56,382 nucleotides of DNA from Chlorobium sp. (GTDB lineage Bacteria > Bacteroidota > Chlorobiia > Chlorobiales > Chlorobiaceae): assembly GCA_028277225.1 (NCBI GenBank), contig JANQHB010000036.1:1-56382 (forward strand). The letters run 5' to 3'. Numbering within the stretch: position 1 is the first letter of the stretch; every line of letters begins with the position of its first letter. A program made the position numbers and the translations under genes. Below are positions 28,548 through 37,460 of this stretch, piece after piece. The notes under the pieces were generated by a model. The model was not told where the DNA came from. It made no database searches and saw nothing but the letters and a program-made list of their open reading frames with translations.

Positions 28548-31106
28548 TCACTGCTCCTTCCCATCGGCAAGCTCTTCATCGATGGGTGCGTTCTGCCTGT
28601 TTTTTTTCGAACTGCCTGAAGCTTTCGTAAACTTCAGCTTCTCCTTCTTTTCGTCAAAGGATATCCGTATCGAACTTCCTTCAGGGAACCTGCCTTTGAG
28701 CATCTCTTCGGCGAGAGGATCTTCGACATTTCGCTGCATCGCCCTTTTCAGCGGTCTGGCGCCGAATTTCTGGTCGTAGCCTTTCTCGACAAGATACTCC
28801 TTGGCCTTTTTGTCGATCGTGACGTCGATACCCATCTCCTGCAGACGCTTGAAGAGTTTTCCGGCAATGATATCGATAATCTCGAAAATATGCTTCTTCT
28901 CAAGCTGATGGAAAACAATGGTATCGTCTATACGGTTAAGGAATTCCGGATTGAACACCCGCTTGAGCGCGTCTTCCACTGTCGACTTCATCGATTTGTA
29001 GCTGCTGTCGGCAGCATCAGTCGATGCAAATCCCATACCGCTCCCGATGCTCTTGATATCCTTGGCACCGATATTGGAGGTCATGATGATGATCGTGTTC
29101 CTGAAGTCGACCTTGCGACCGAGACCGTCCGTCAAAACTCCCTCATCGAGAACCTGAAGCAGAATATTGAAGACGTCAGGATGCGCCTTTTCAATTTCGT
29201 CGATCAGAACGACCGAGTAAGGTTTCCTGCGGACCTTTTCGGTCAACTGTCCGCCTTCCTCGTAACCGACATATCCCGGAGGCGCACCTACAAGGCGGCT
29301 GACGGAGAACTTCTCCATGTATTCACTCATATCCGCCCTGATCAGCGCATCTTCACTGTCAAAGATATACCGTGTCAATGCCTTGGCCAGTTCGGTCTTG
29401 CCTACACCGGTTGGACCGAGAAAAATGAACGATCCGATAGGCCTTGACGGATCTTTGAGTCCGGCCCTTGTTCGCTGTATCGCCTTGGTGACCTTCTCGA
29501 TAGCTTCATCCTGTCCGATAACTTCTTTTTTGAGCTCTTCTGCCATGTTGAGCAGCCTTTTCGACTCTGACTGCGCAACCTTGATAACCGGAATCCCTGT
29601 CATCATGGCGACTACGGACGAAATGTCCGGCTCGGTAACATCATAAACCGTATCGGCTGCCCGTTCTTCCCATTCAAGCTTTGCCGTTTCAAGTGATTCA
29701 AGCAGTGTTTTCTCCTTGTCCCGAAGTTTGGCCGCCTCTTCGAAATTCTGCATCCTGACAACACGGTTTTTCTCGGCTTTTATCTCTTCGACAGCTTCCT
29801 CCAGATCAAGAATGTTCTTGGGAACATGAATGTTGCTCAGATGCACCCTTGCTCCGGCCTCGTCCATCACATCGATCGCCTTGTCAGGCAGGTAGCGGTC
29901 GGTGATGTAACGCTCCGAGAGTTTCACCGATTTTTCGATCGCCTCGTCATCGTAACGGACATGGTGATGAGCTTCATACTTGCTTTTGATGTTATGAAGA
30001 ATCTGGATGGTCTCATCGACAGTCGTCGGTTCGACCATGATCTTCTGGAACCGCCTGTCAAGCGCACCGTCCTTTTCGATGTACTGCCGGTATTCGTCGA
30101 GAGTCGTCGCACCGATACACTGCAGTTCTCCCCTTGCCAGTGCAGGTTTGAAAATATTGCTCGCGTCGAGCGAACCCGATGCTCCTCCGGCACCGATAAT
30201 GGTATGCAATTCATCGATAAACAGAATGACATCGCGCGAACGTTCAAGCTCGTTCATAAGCGCCTTCATACGCTCCTCGAACTGCCCCCGGTACTTTGTA
30301 CCGGCCACAAGTGCAGCAAGATCAAGAGCAACCACCCTTTTGTCATAGAGAATCCTCGATACCTTGCGCTGGACGATCTTGAGGGCAAGCCCTTCTGCGA
30401 TAGCCGTTTTTCCGACACCCGGCTCCCCGATCAGAACCGGGTTGTTTTTCTTCCTGCGGCTCAGCACCTGGGCGACCCGTTCGATCTCTTTCTCCCTGCC
30501 GATAATGGGATCAAGCTTGTCATCCATAGCAAGCCTGGTGATATCCCGGCCGAAATTGTCAAGCACAGGAGTTTTGGTCCGGTCACCCCGTTTGGATTCG
30601 GGTTTTTTGGACATTTTTTCAGGACCTGGTGAAAAAGCCCCCTCCATTGGAGATTCACCGGAATCGCTTTTCCCGCTTGTGATCGTCATCAGTTCATCCC
30701 TGACCGAGTCGTATGACACACCGAACTGCTCGAGAATCTGGGCAGCCACGTTGTCCTCCCCTTTCAGGATCGAAAGAAGCAGATGTTCTGTCCCGATAAT
30801 ATTTGACTTGCAGATTTTCGCTTCGAGATAGGTGATCTTGAGCACCTTTTCAGCCTGCTTTGTCAGCGGGACGTTGCCCATCTGTGAAGCAGCAACCTTC
30901 TGATGGGTGCTCTCCTCGATTTTCTGCTTGAGCTTGAAAAGATCGATATTCAGGTTTTTGAGAATTCTTGCTGCAATACCTTCTCCTTCCTTGATCAGGC
31001 CGAGAAGCAAATGTTCCGTTCCTATATAGTCATGGCCAAGTCGTAACGCCTCTTCCCTGCTGTGGCGAATAACCTCCTGAACCCTGTTTGAAAAATTGCC
31101 GTCCAT
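28548..31106 (-). CDS. clpC: ATP-dependent Clp protease ATPase subunit ClpC
   Basis: About 852 residues from the ATG at 31106 (MDGNFSNRVQEVIRHSREEA), which matches the usual ClpC N-terminus. The frame extends 28 residues further upstream without family support. It is an AAA+ unfoldase for ClpP. In order: two Clp_N repeats (to about 150), AAA module 1 with GEPGVGKTAIAEGLA and FIDELHTIIGAGGA, a UVR/middle domain (MQNFEEAAKLRDKEKTLLESLE), and AAA module 2 with GPTGVGKTELAKAL and VLIDEIEKAHPDVF. A basic, low-complexity tail follows. No clpP or mcsAB gene is adjacent. Confidence 0.95.
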   Translation of the reverse strand: MDGNFSNRVQEVIRHSREEALRLGHDYIGTEHLLLGLIKEGEGIAARILKNLNIDLFKLKQKIEESTHQKVAASQMGNVPLTKQAEKVLKITYLEAKICKSNIIGTEHLLLSILKGEDNVAAQILEQFGVSYDSVRDELMTITSGKSDSGESPMEGAFSPGPEKMSKKPESKRGDRTKTPVLDNFGRDITRLAMDDKLDPIIGREKEIERVAQVLSRRKKNNPVLIGEPGVGKTAIAEGLALKIVQRKVSRILYDKRVVALDLAALVAGTKYRGQFEERMKALMNELERSRDVILFIDELHTIIGAGGASGSLDASNIFKPALARGELQCIGATTLDEYRQYIEKDGALDRRFQKIMVEPTTVDETIQILHNIKSKYEAHHHVRYDDEAIEKSVKLSERYITDRYLPDKAIDVMDEAGARVHLSNIHVPKNILDLEEAVEEIKAEKNRVVRMQNFEEAAKLRDKEKTLLESLETAKLEWEERAADTVYDVTEPDISSVVAMMTGIPVIKVAQSESKRLLNMAEELKKEVIGQDEAIEKVTKAIQRTRAGLKDPSRPIGSFIFLGPTGVGKTELAKALTRYIFDSEDALIRADMSEYMEKFSVSRLVGAPPGYVGYEEGGQLTEKVRRKPYSVVLIDEIEKAHPDVFNILLQVLDEGVLTDGLGRKVDFRNTIIIMTSNIGAKDIKSIGSGMGFASTDAADSSYKSMKSTVEDALKRVFNPEFLNRIDDTIVFHQLEKKHIFEIIDIIAGKLFKRLQEMGIDVTIDKKAKEYLVEKGYDQKFGARPLKRAMQRNVEDPLAEEMLKGRFPEGSSIRISFDEKKEKLKFTKASGSSKKNRQNAPIDEELADGKEQ

Positions 31107-31374
31107 TCTACTGCTTTGTATATATGTTGAATAAAGGTATCTCTGCATCTCTACACCAACGCATACCCTCTGCACTGAAACCCGGATCAAGCCTAAAAAG
31201 GGGGAAGACTTGATACCATGTCAGAATTATTATATAAAGATAGCCCGTCAAAACCAATTAACGTAAAGCAAAACAGCTATAGTATGCTAAAGGTTTCTAT
31301 TCCTCGTATAGTGACAAACAACAAGAAACGGGGTAATCATTTTTTACCTTTTGAATTTTGACTTGCTTTCAGAA

Positions 31375-31845
31375 ATGGACATCACCCATATACATATTGA
31401 CGATGACAATCCCCGGCACAGGGAACTGTCGATCTACAGAACAGGAACAATCAACCGGGTGCGCCTTACCGACAGTGCCTACCGTACCTACGGCACCTTG
31501 AAGCTGTCGGCACATAACCATACGGCCCTTTTCCACTACGGCATCATCGAATCCCTCAATGAGCTGCCGTTTGTCTCCGAATCCGGTCACGGTCTCGACA
31601 GTTGGGATGAAATGTTTCTACACCACAGCCAGCTTGAAAAAATGGTATCGATCCTCGAAGAAGAAGCAAAAAAGATCACACCGGAAAAAAAAGAAAAGAC
31701 ACTCCTTGGCTGGCATGACAGCCCGGTGGCAGCCGCCTACTGGAGAATACTCGACCCTCCGGAGTTTCTGGACTTTATCGGAAAGATGACGTTGTTTGTC
31801 AGGGAAAGCATTGAAGGGAACTATGACCTCGAATTCATCCTGTGA
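31375..31845 (+). CDS. Hypothetical protein
   Basis: 156 residues from the ATG at 31375 (MDITHIHIDDDNPRHRELS). A TTG-started extension to 31351 is less likely. I recognise no family. The sequence is mixed alpha/beta and charged, with a lysine/glutamate-rich helix (LEEEAKKITPEKKEKT), and has no signal peptide or membrane segment. Codon use matches its neighbours. It is divergent from clpC across about 270 bp, which must hold both promoters. Confidence 0.65.
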   Translation: MDITHIHIDDDNPRHRELSIYRTGTINRVRLTDSAYRTYGTLKLSAHNHTALFHYGIIESLNELPFVSESGHGLDSWDEMFLHHSQLEKMVSILEEEAKKITPEKKEKTLLGWHDSPVAAAYWRILDPPEFLDFIGKMTLFVRESIEGNYDLEFIL

Positions 31846-31917
31846 TCACCTCGTTTCATATCCGGCCCTTATACTTCATGCAACCGCTGAAAAGGCTGAA
31901 GCACGTGGCGGCCCTGT

Positions 31918-32709
31918 CTAGAACCTCAACACCATTCCCGCCAGCCAGGTCGTATCGGTTTCCGGACCGTTCAGCCCCCACTTTACGCCGGTATCGACAT
32001 CAAAGTCGTCGGTAACCGTATAGATAAGGCCGCCTGTCATAAAGGCCGGATGCTGATCCGTCCCTTTCTCGGCGCTGGTTTCCATCCCGATATCCCACAC
32101 CCCTCTGATATCAACGGTAAGATTGATCATTGCTGCAAATGAAGCGCTCCATATATCGTTACGAAGAAAAAGACGAGCGTCTTCCGAGTCGTATTCGTTC
32201 CTGGTATAGCCAAGATTCAAATGCAGGGCACCAAGCACGCCCTCTTTGGATACGATCAGCCTGCCGCCTCCCGATACCCTGCCATTACCCAATCCATTCT
32301 TTTCATCCCCTGTCGGCAGCGTCAGACCGGGCATGAACGCTATACCGAGCCCCCTTTCTTCATACTCGAAAAAACGCCACTTGATCCCCAGGGCAAGGTC
32401 GCCCGGCCCATCCTCCTCGGTAAGAACCAGGCCGTTCTTCTGAATCCTGTAGTACAGATACGGCATACCGAGCAGCAGATCGACATTATCTGCAATTCCG
32501 TAGTTCACTGCGGCGAACGCTTTACCCGTTCTCTTCTTCAATCCCCCTTCTTCATCGACTCCCAGTTCTCCGTTCACCTTCAGCTGAAACCTCCCTGCAC
32601 CCTGAGTTCCCGCATCCTCGGTAACAAGGGGATGAGTTGCATAGACAGAAGATGTCATGAGCAGAAAGACAAAAAAATGAGCCGATAAACGGCATACAAA
32701 GCTTACCAT
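31918..32709 (-). CDS. Putative outer-membrane beta-barrel protein (MetA-pathway-like)
   Basis: About 263 residues. A signal peptide (VCRLSAHFFVFLLMTSSVYA) precedes alternating amphipathic strands with aromatic girdle residues, and the last residue is Phe (AGMVLRF), as in outer-membrane barrels. Phrases such as GPGDLALGIKWRF and LPTGDEKNGLG resemble the phenol-degradation MetA-pathway/transporter family of outer-membrane proteins. The substrate is unknown. The start could be the ATG at 32709 or at 32730; the later one gives the more normal signal peptide. It lies downstream of the cytochrome/epimerase pair, 26 bp after the epimerase start region ends. Confidence 0.7.
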   Translation of the reverse strand: MVSFVCRLSAHFFVFLLMTSSVYATHPLVTEDAGTQGAGRFQLKVNGELGVDEEGGLKKRTGKAFAAVNYGIADNVDLLLGMPYLYYRIQKNGLVLTEEDGPGDLALGIKWRFFEYEERGLGIAFMPGLTLPTGDEKNGLGNGRVSGGGRLIVSKEGVLGALHLNLGYTRNEYDSEDARLFLRNDIWSASFAAMINLTVDIRGVWDIGMETSAEKGTDQHPAFMTGGLIYTVTDDFDVDTGVKWGLNGPETDTTWLAGMVLRF

Positions 32710-32756
32710 GGTGACTCTTGTTTCATTCATGTGACGTCGTTTCTGTTATCTCGTGC

Positions 32757-33587
32757 TCAACCGGGCAGTTTCATCGGATCGGGCACCAGAAAACGGTAGC
32801 CGAGAATCCTCTCAAGCCTGGCGCTTTCGATGATCTTGAAAGACGTCCCGTCATCCTGGTGATCAAACGGTGGCAAAGGCTTGCCGGAACGCTCGGCAGC
32901 CCGTGCATAATATTCTTTCCGAAGAGGATGGCAGGGTGAACAGGCATTGAAAACCTCTCCCCAGACATCCTGACAGATCACCTCGTCAATGATCCCGATA
33001 CAGTCGTCGCGATGAATGAGATTTACCGGCTGATCCGGATGAGCAAGCCTGTCCATTCTTCCGAGAAACACAACCGGATCGCGGTCATAGCCGACAAGAC
33101 CGCAAAACCGCAGAACCGTTGTACTGAACGATGATTCTTCAAAAAGCATTTTCTCGACGCCGAGAAGAGCCTGCCCCGAAGGAGACTCCGGATCACGCGC
33201 ATCATCTTCGGCCACGCCGCGATTCAGTGAAGGATAAACCGAAGTAGAGCTGATAAAAACAATATGTTTCACCGGAGACTGCTTCACCGCCCCCAGAAGC
33301 CCCGCCATCTGGCGCAGGTGATAGTCGACAATATCCGGTCTTCTCCGGGGCGGGATATTGATCACGAGTATATCGCTTTTGAGAAAATCTGCGATATGCT
33401 CACCCGAAAGATCGGGATCGAGCACTATTCGGAACGGCTCTATTCCAGCCTGCTGCAAGGCAGGAAACTTCTCCTCACGGGTTGTCGATCCTTTCACGCT
33501 GAAACCTTTTTCGACAAGAAATGCACCCAGTGGCAATCCGAGCCATCCGCACCCGCAAATACTGATTGTTTTATCCATTTGGTTCAT
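32757..33587 (-). CDS. NAD(P)-dependent epimerase/dehydratase-like (extended SDR) protein
   Basis: 276 residues. A Rossmann nucleotide motif near the N-terminus reads CGCGWLGLPLGAFL. The strand end VINIPPRRRPDIV and the HIVFISSTSVYPS region follow the extended SDR fold, similar to YeeZ-type proteins. The usual catalytic YxxxK is not obvious, so enzymatic activity is uncertain. The start codon overlaps the stop of the cytochrome c gene as TAATG, indicating translational coupling. Confidence 0.78.
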   Translation of the reverse strand: MNQMDKTISICGCGWLGLPLGAFLVEKGFSVKGSTTREEKFPALQQAGIEPFRIVLDPDLSGEHIADFLKSDILVINIPPRRRPDIVDYHLRQMAGLLGAVKQSPVKHIVFISSTSVYPSLNRGVAEDDARDPESPSGQALLGVEKMLFEESSFSTTVLRFCGLVGYDRDPVVFLGRMDRLAHPDQPVNLIHRDDCIGIIDEVICQDVWGEVFNACSPCHPLRKEYYARAAERSGKPLPPFDHQDDGTSFKIIESARLERILGYRFLVPDPMKLPG

Positions 33588-33907
33588 TACAGTTTGGCTA
33601 ACGATTCTATATACATTTTCAATGACCGGAAATCGAAAGATTCCTTATCCAGAGCTTTTCCCTCCAGCGGTCCGGTAATACATCTGTTGATCAGATCGTC
33701 AAGCTTCAGATTGCCTGCGGCCTCTTCAAGGCCCTTGCCCCCGGGATGACAGCTTGCACAACTTGACGCATTCAGGGAACCGGCAAACTCCGGATCATTG
33801 AACAGCTTTTCCCCGTGCTCTGCTGACGGTCCCTTTCCTGCACCGGAACACGAAACGATAAGAACCACACAAACAGAACTCACGAGCGTTTTCAATGTCA
33901 ATTTCAT
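33587..33907 (-). CDS. Monohaem cytochrome c lipoprotein
   Basis: 106 residues. The signal peptide ends in a lipobox-like VLIVSC, so the mature protein would be lipid-anchored at Cys20. One haem c site, CASCH, lies near residues 50-54. The C-terminal part supplies several methionines or lysines but no certain axial Met; Met98 in LKMYIESL is a candidate. In green sulfur bacteria small c-type cytochromes serve sulfur-compound oxidation and photosynthetic electron flow; which one is not known here. It is translationally coupled to the following SDR gene. Confidence 0.82.
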   Translation of the reverse strand: MKLTLKTLVSSVCVVLIVSCSGAGKGPSAEHGEKLFNDPEFAGSLNASSCASCHPGGKGLEEAAGNLKLDDLINRCITGPLEGKALDKESFDFRSLKMYIESLAKL

Positions 33908-34055
33908 GGTATCGATTTTGAAGTATAGCTATTGAAAGCCAAATCATTGCAAACAGCAATGGTTTCAGGAAATGGGTTTAATTCACAAAATACATTAGGT
34001 TATCGTTGTGCAGGGTTTTTCTCGAAAAAAACGCTTTTCACTGTCACAACCATAA

Positions 34056-34478
34056 ATGCAAGATAAAACGCTTCATCCGATGAAACACCAGAAATATCTG
34101 CCCGGCATTCTGATAGGCATTCTCATGTTTGTCATTGGATACGCTGTATCAACGTTCACCAGAACAGATAACGACCTCACAGAAGTCAGCCCGGACATGT
34201 ACAGGCCTGTCTTCGAAAATGAACTTGTTCGCGCCCTTGAATTCACCCTCAGGCCCGGAGAGACCGAAAGCATGCACACACACTCGAGTCCTGCATTCAT
34301 CTATTACCTGAAAGATGCCGACTATGTGCATACAACCGAAAATGGAACTGCACACAATGTATCCGTTAAAGCCGGAGAAGCGGTCTGGAGAAAAAGGATC
34401 ACCCACGAAGTCACCAACACCGGTTCAAACGATATCGTCTGCATCGTTGTGGAGATAAAACAGGCAAGGGAACACTGA
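34056..34478 (+). CDS. Membrane-anchored cupin-domain protein
   Basis: 140 residues. One transmembrane helix (about 16-34, GILIGILMFVIGYAVSTF) is followed by a small cupin barrel. The cupin motif 1 region is LRPGETESMHTHSSPAFIYYL with the metal-ligand histidines, and motif 2 includes AGEAVWRKRITHEVTN. The barrel would lie outside the cytoplasm. Function is unknown. The ATG at 34080 is an alternative start. It is convergent with the antiporter gene, with 22 bp between stops. Confidence 0.75.
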   Translation: MQDKTLHPMKHQKYLPGILIGILMFVIGYAVSTFTRTDNDLTEVSPDMYRPVFENELVRALEFTLRPGETESMHTHSSPAFIYYLKDADYVHTTENGTAHNVSVKAGEAVWRKRITHEVTNTGSNDIVCIVVEIKQAREH

Positions 34479-34500
34479 CACCATGGCGCTGGAAACCGGA

Positions 34501-35682
34501 TCACCCTGCTTCTTCCGGTTCAGCGGCCACCTTTCGAAGGAAAAGCTGGGTACATATGGGGCCGAAAATCTCGAACAGTACCGTTGTACTGATAATGATA
34601 GACAGCAGGAGATCGGCTGCTTGCGGAAATTTGCTCGCTGCCACAAGAGCCATACCCATCGAAGCACCTGCCTGGGGCAGCATTGCCGAACCCACCCACT
34701 CAAGGCCCTTGCCCTCTTTTCCGGAAGCCCTGCTCCATACCGCGCCCCCCAGTATCTTACCCGCAGAACGCAGCAGGACAAACGCCAGGCCGGTCAGGCC
34801 GATTTCAGGAAGATGACCGACTTCCAGTTCAGCTCCTGCAAAAATAAAGAAAAAGACGAGGAACGGCCATTCGACGCTTTCGATAACCTCAAACGGGTCC
34901 TCATGCGATTTCCCCGGATAATTAACGATCACGGCGCCCATGGCGATCGATGAGAGGAGAAACGACACTTCGAGCCACATCGACAGCCCGCCACAGACCA
35001 GAATCATACCGACAGTCTCGCTCAGCATCGGCTTGCCCGGTTTGGTAAGACTCGCCAGATAGGCGGTCATCAGCCCGAGAATCCCGCCGAGCACAATCCC
35101 TCCGCCGATTTCCCATGAGGCGTGCAGAATTGGCGTCAACAGGTCCTGATGCGCAAACAGCACATTGACCACGGCAATGCCAAGGCTGAAAAGCACAAGG
35201 CTCCAGGCTTCCACAGGGGCGACAACAGAGAGCAGCAGATCGGAAACAGGACCCTTGATATTCGATTCCCTGATCGTATCAAACGTAGCGGCAGGTGCAG
35301 TCGCAGAAGCGATACAGCCAAGAATGATAGCGTATTCAATATCCAGGCCGACAAGAACAAGCCCGGATATGACAACTGCAGAGACAATAACCGTCAGGCA
35401 CAGCGAAAGAAAAAGTATCTTCATGCCCGATTTCTTCAGCGTTTCAAGGGTAAAACGTCCGCCGAGAAGAAACCCGATGATAAGAAGCGTCACATTAGCG
35501 ATCAGATCGAATTGCTCGGCAAGAAACGGCAGAACAAAATCGAAACCGTCCCTGCCAACGACGATCCCAAGAAGTATCAGCAGAGTGACTCTCGGCAGGA
35601 AGGTTTTTTTTCCTACGAAATCCGTTACGTAACCGAGGATAAGGGCGCCGCCAAGAATAAGAAGAAATTCTGCTGGATTCAT
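34501..35682 (-). CDS. Cation/proton antiporter (CPA family, Na+/H+ exchanger domain)
   Basis: 393 residues with about 11-12 hydrophobic helices across the whole length. Family-consistent features are the N-terminal GALILGYVTDFVGKK and LPRVTLLILLGIVVGRDGFD, a GFLLGGRF motif, the charged helix ATAPAATFDTIRES, and the C-terminal SAMLPQAGASMGMALVA. It exchanges Na+ or K+ for protons at the inner membrane; ion choice cannot be read. No TrkA-N domain is fused. A short upstream reading frame ends 18 bp before its ATG. Confidence 0.88.
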   Translation of the reverse strand: MNPAEFLLILGGALILGYVTDFVGKKTFLPRVTLLILLGIVVGRDGFDFVLPFLAEQFDLIANVTLLIIGFLLGGRFTLETLKKSGMKILFLSLCLTVIVSAVVISGLVLVGLDIEYAIILGCIASATAPAATFDTIRESNIKGPVSDLLLSVVAPVEAWSLVLFSLGIAVVNVLFAHQDLLTPILHASWEIGGGIVLGGILGLMTAYLASLTKPGKPMLSETVGMILVCGGLSMWLEVSFLLSSIAMGAVIVNYPGKSHEDPFEVIESVEWPFLVFFFIFAGAELEVGHLPEIGLTGLAFVLLRSAGKILGGAVWSRASGKEGKGLEWVGSAMLPQAGASMGMALVAASKFPQAADLLLSIIISTTVLFEIFGPICTQLFLRKVAAEPEEAG

Positions 35683-35700
35683 GGTTTTCCGGTTGTATTG

Positions 35701-35937
35701 TCAAACGAGCCCCTTGAAACCGATTCCCCTGTACACGACCAGGTGATGCTGTATCTGCTGCAATGGTAACCGGCGGGTCCGGAAATGATCATGGCCAACA
35801 AACAAAGCCACCCTGCTCGGGGCAAACCGTATCCGGGCATTACTGAAAGCCGACCATATCCGGTCCTGATCGACCATCCGGGCAGCAGCGGTCTGAATCC
35901 CTTGCTCAATACAGGCGTATCGAGAAATCGCTCCCAT
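35701..35937 (-). CDS. Possible small protein upstream of the antiporter
   Basis: 78 residues, ATG at 35937, no clear Shine-Dalgarno. The composition is protein-like with roughly 60% GC at third positions. It has no signal peptide or membrane helix and no family I recognise. It ends 18 bp before the antiporter start on the same strand, so it could be a leader gene or a decayed remnant. It may be a chance frame. Confidence 0.3.
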   Translation of the reverse strand: MGAISRYACIEQGIQTAAARMVDQDRIWSAFSNARIRFAPSRVALFVGHDHFRTRRLPLQQIQHHLVVYRGIGFKGLV

Positions 35938-36285
35938 GAAACGTTTTGCGGAGAAGGTTAATACTTGTGAAACAACATCTTGAATATATCTAAATTGAGC
36001 GTTTCAAAAAATCTCCTATAACAGTAAGCTCATTAAAAACAACCTGTTATACTATGTCTGTATAGATATTATCTCCCACCTGTCAGATGAACGTAAAAAC
36101 TGATAAAGAGCCGCATTTTTTGAAATCCCGACGAGTCGGGAAATGCCGACCCCGTGAAATCAGACCAGATATTTCACAGGGCTCGACAATCGCTCAATTC
36201 AGGATATAGAAAAAAACACCTGCGGCGACTTATTATCAGCGTAAAAAGAAACAACAAAACAACCACGAGCGCCCCGAAAAAGCTC
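35938..36285. other. Intergenic region holding dispersed repeat B
   Basis: 348 bp without a gene. The left half is AT-rich. The right half holds the second copy of the dispersed 57-bp repeat, preceded by a CCCGAC/GTCGGG hairpin at about 36127-36141. The minus-strand gene upstream of this region (DUF4130) ends at 36286. Confidence 0.6.
36150..36206 (+). repeat. Dispersed 57-bp repeat, copy B
   Basis: Matches the copy at 24152-24208 at 54 of 57 positions, same orientation, with the GTGAAAT/ATTTCAC hairpin intact. Two of the three differences lie in the loop. Confidence 0.8.
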
Positions 36286-37017
36286 CTACTCTTTTTCTAC
36301 AAGATACTTCCAGTACTTCATCGGCATGAACGACCGCTGCAGTTGCGGATTCTTCCTTTCCGGAATGGCGATATGGGAAAAAAACGCCTTCCAGAGCGTT
36401 CTCACCTCATGCTCTTCAGATGCAAGTTCCGGCGAACGGAAGGATTCAAGCGTACCGTAATCGAGTGACTTGCCGTCCCAGTGAGAAACCAGGGAACGCT
36501 TCACATCGTAGATAAACCACTCCTGGGCTCTGAGCCGTCCTCTGAAAAAGACCGACAACGGTTGAATGATGTTGAAATCGGGCTCGAACTGTGCCAGATA
36601 CGACCCGTCTTCCAGCATGGCAAAGCGAAGAAGACCCTTGAAACGGTGCACTTCGCGGGATACCTTCCGGGCAAGGAAATGCACGGCATGAAGATCGGGA
36701 TCGTTCAGGTTGCCTTCAACAGCGCTTCCGTGAACCGACACCTGGTGGATATAGTGCAAAAGGGATGTTGCCATGTCGATCCGCTCCGAAAAGATACAGT
36801 ACATGACCTGGCGCGCATTCTCCGGATAGGCTGCTGAAAACCGGCGCATAAGCACTTCTGCCCGCTCGGTGCCGGTTGCAATGAACTGCCCTTCGTCAAA
36901 CAGCATCTGCTCCTGAACCTCCAGTTCAACCGACTGCGGATCAGGTTCATGGCGAAGAATATGATCGATCGCAGAAAAAAGCCCCTCGATCGTTCCGTCG
37001 TAGCGATAAAGATTCAT
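36286..37017 (-). CDS. DUF4130 / probable DNA metabolism protein (partner of radical SAM protein)
   Basis: 243 residues. Sequence phrases such as YRYDGTIEGLFSAI, FLARKVSREVHRFKGLLRF and PLSVFFRGRLRAQEWFIYDVKR match the TIGR03915/DUF4130 family. That family is found next to, or fused with, uracil-DNA glycosylase-like domains, and is paired with the radical SAM family encoded upstream. A role in DNA repair or base modification is inferred from that association. The 5' side abuts a heptamer array 6 bp from the ATG, and no Shine-Dalgarno is visible. Confidence 0.82.
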   Translation of the reverse strand: MNLYRYDGTIEGLFSAIDHILRHEPDPQSVELEVQEQMLFDEGQFIATGTERAEVLMRRFSAAYPENARQVMYCIFSERIDMATSLLHYIHQVSVHGSAVEGNLNDPDLHAVHFLARKVSREVHRFKGLLRFAMLEDGSYLAQFEPDFNIIQPLSVFFRGRLRAQEWFIYDVKRSLVSHWDGKSLDYGTLESFRSPELASEEHEVRTLWKAFFSHIAIPERKNPQLQRSFMPMKYWKYLVEKE

Positions 37018-37022
37018 GGTAT

Positions 37023-37050
37023 AGTGACAGGTGACGAGTGACGAGTGTAG
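37023..37050. repeat. Heptamer array (AGTGACG), four units, left of the S23-like gene
   Basis: Four in-phase heptamers lie directly upstream of the DUF4130 start and 3' of the S23-like gene. They are inverted relative to the array at 37461-37492. Confidence 0.85.
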
Positions 37051-37063
37051 AGAAAATAGATAT

Positions 37064-37426
37064 TCAGTCTTTATCAGAACTCAGATGTCCTATCAGCCCT
37101 TGTATCATTCGCCTAATTTCAGTGATGTTTTGTAGAAGTGTTTCAACTGTTGAATCAGAGGCAAAATGAAGGCGACAGGCAAGCTCAAGTTGTGTTTCAA
37201 CTTCAGCAACTGATCCCAATCCGATATAAAGAAAATGCTCGAACTCTTTTTTGCTGTTCCGTGCGGCTCCTTCTGAAATGTTCGATGGTATTGAAACCGA
37301 TGCTCGTCTCAACTGTGCTGAAAGTCCATACTTTTCTTCTTCAGGAAATCCTCTTGTGAGGCTGTAAATATCTTCAACAAAGGACATGGCTTTCTGCCAT
37401 ACAATCAGATCTTTATGCGACTTCAC
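37064..37426 (-). CDS. Four-helix-bundle protein, 23S rRNA intervening-sequence (S23) family
   Basis: 120 residues, GTG start at 37426. The sequence KSHKDLIVWQKAMSFVEDIY ... LSAQLRRASVSIPSNISEGAAR ... EFEHFLYIGLGSVAEVETQLELA is typical of the S23/bvaP-type family. Those proteins are often encoded in intervening sequences of 23S rRNA genes and also by free-standing genes. Their molecular role is unknown. Here the gene separates the radical SAM and DUF4130 genes, which are usually adjacent, and is bracketed by inverted heptamer arrays. Confidence 0.88.
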   Translation of the reverse strand: MKSHKDLIVWQKAMSFVEDIYSLTRGFPEEEKYGLSAQLRRASVSIPSNISEGAARNSKKEFEHFLYIGLGSVAEVETQLELACRLHFASDSTVETLLQNITEIRRMIQGLIGHLSSDKD

Positions 37427-37460
37427 AACAAACCGGTTTTATTAATTTCCAAAACCTTGC

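Noticed and set aside
37064..37426. Intervening sequence of a 23S rRNA gene
   Set aside because: The S23-like gene is between protein-coding genes, and no rRNA sequence is near.
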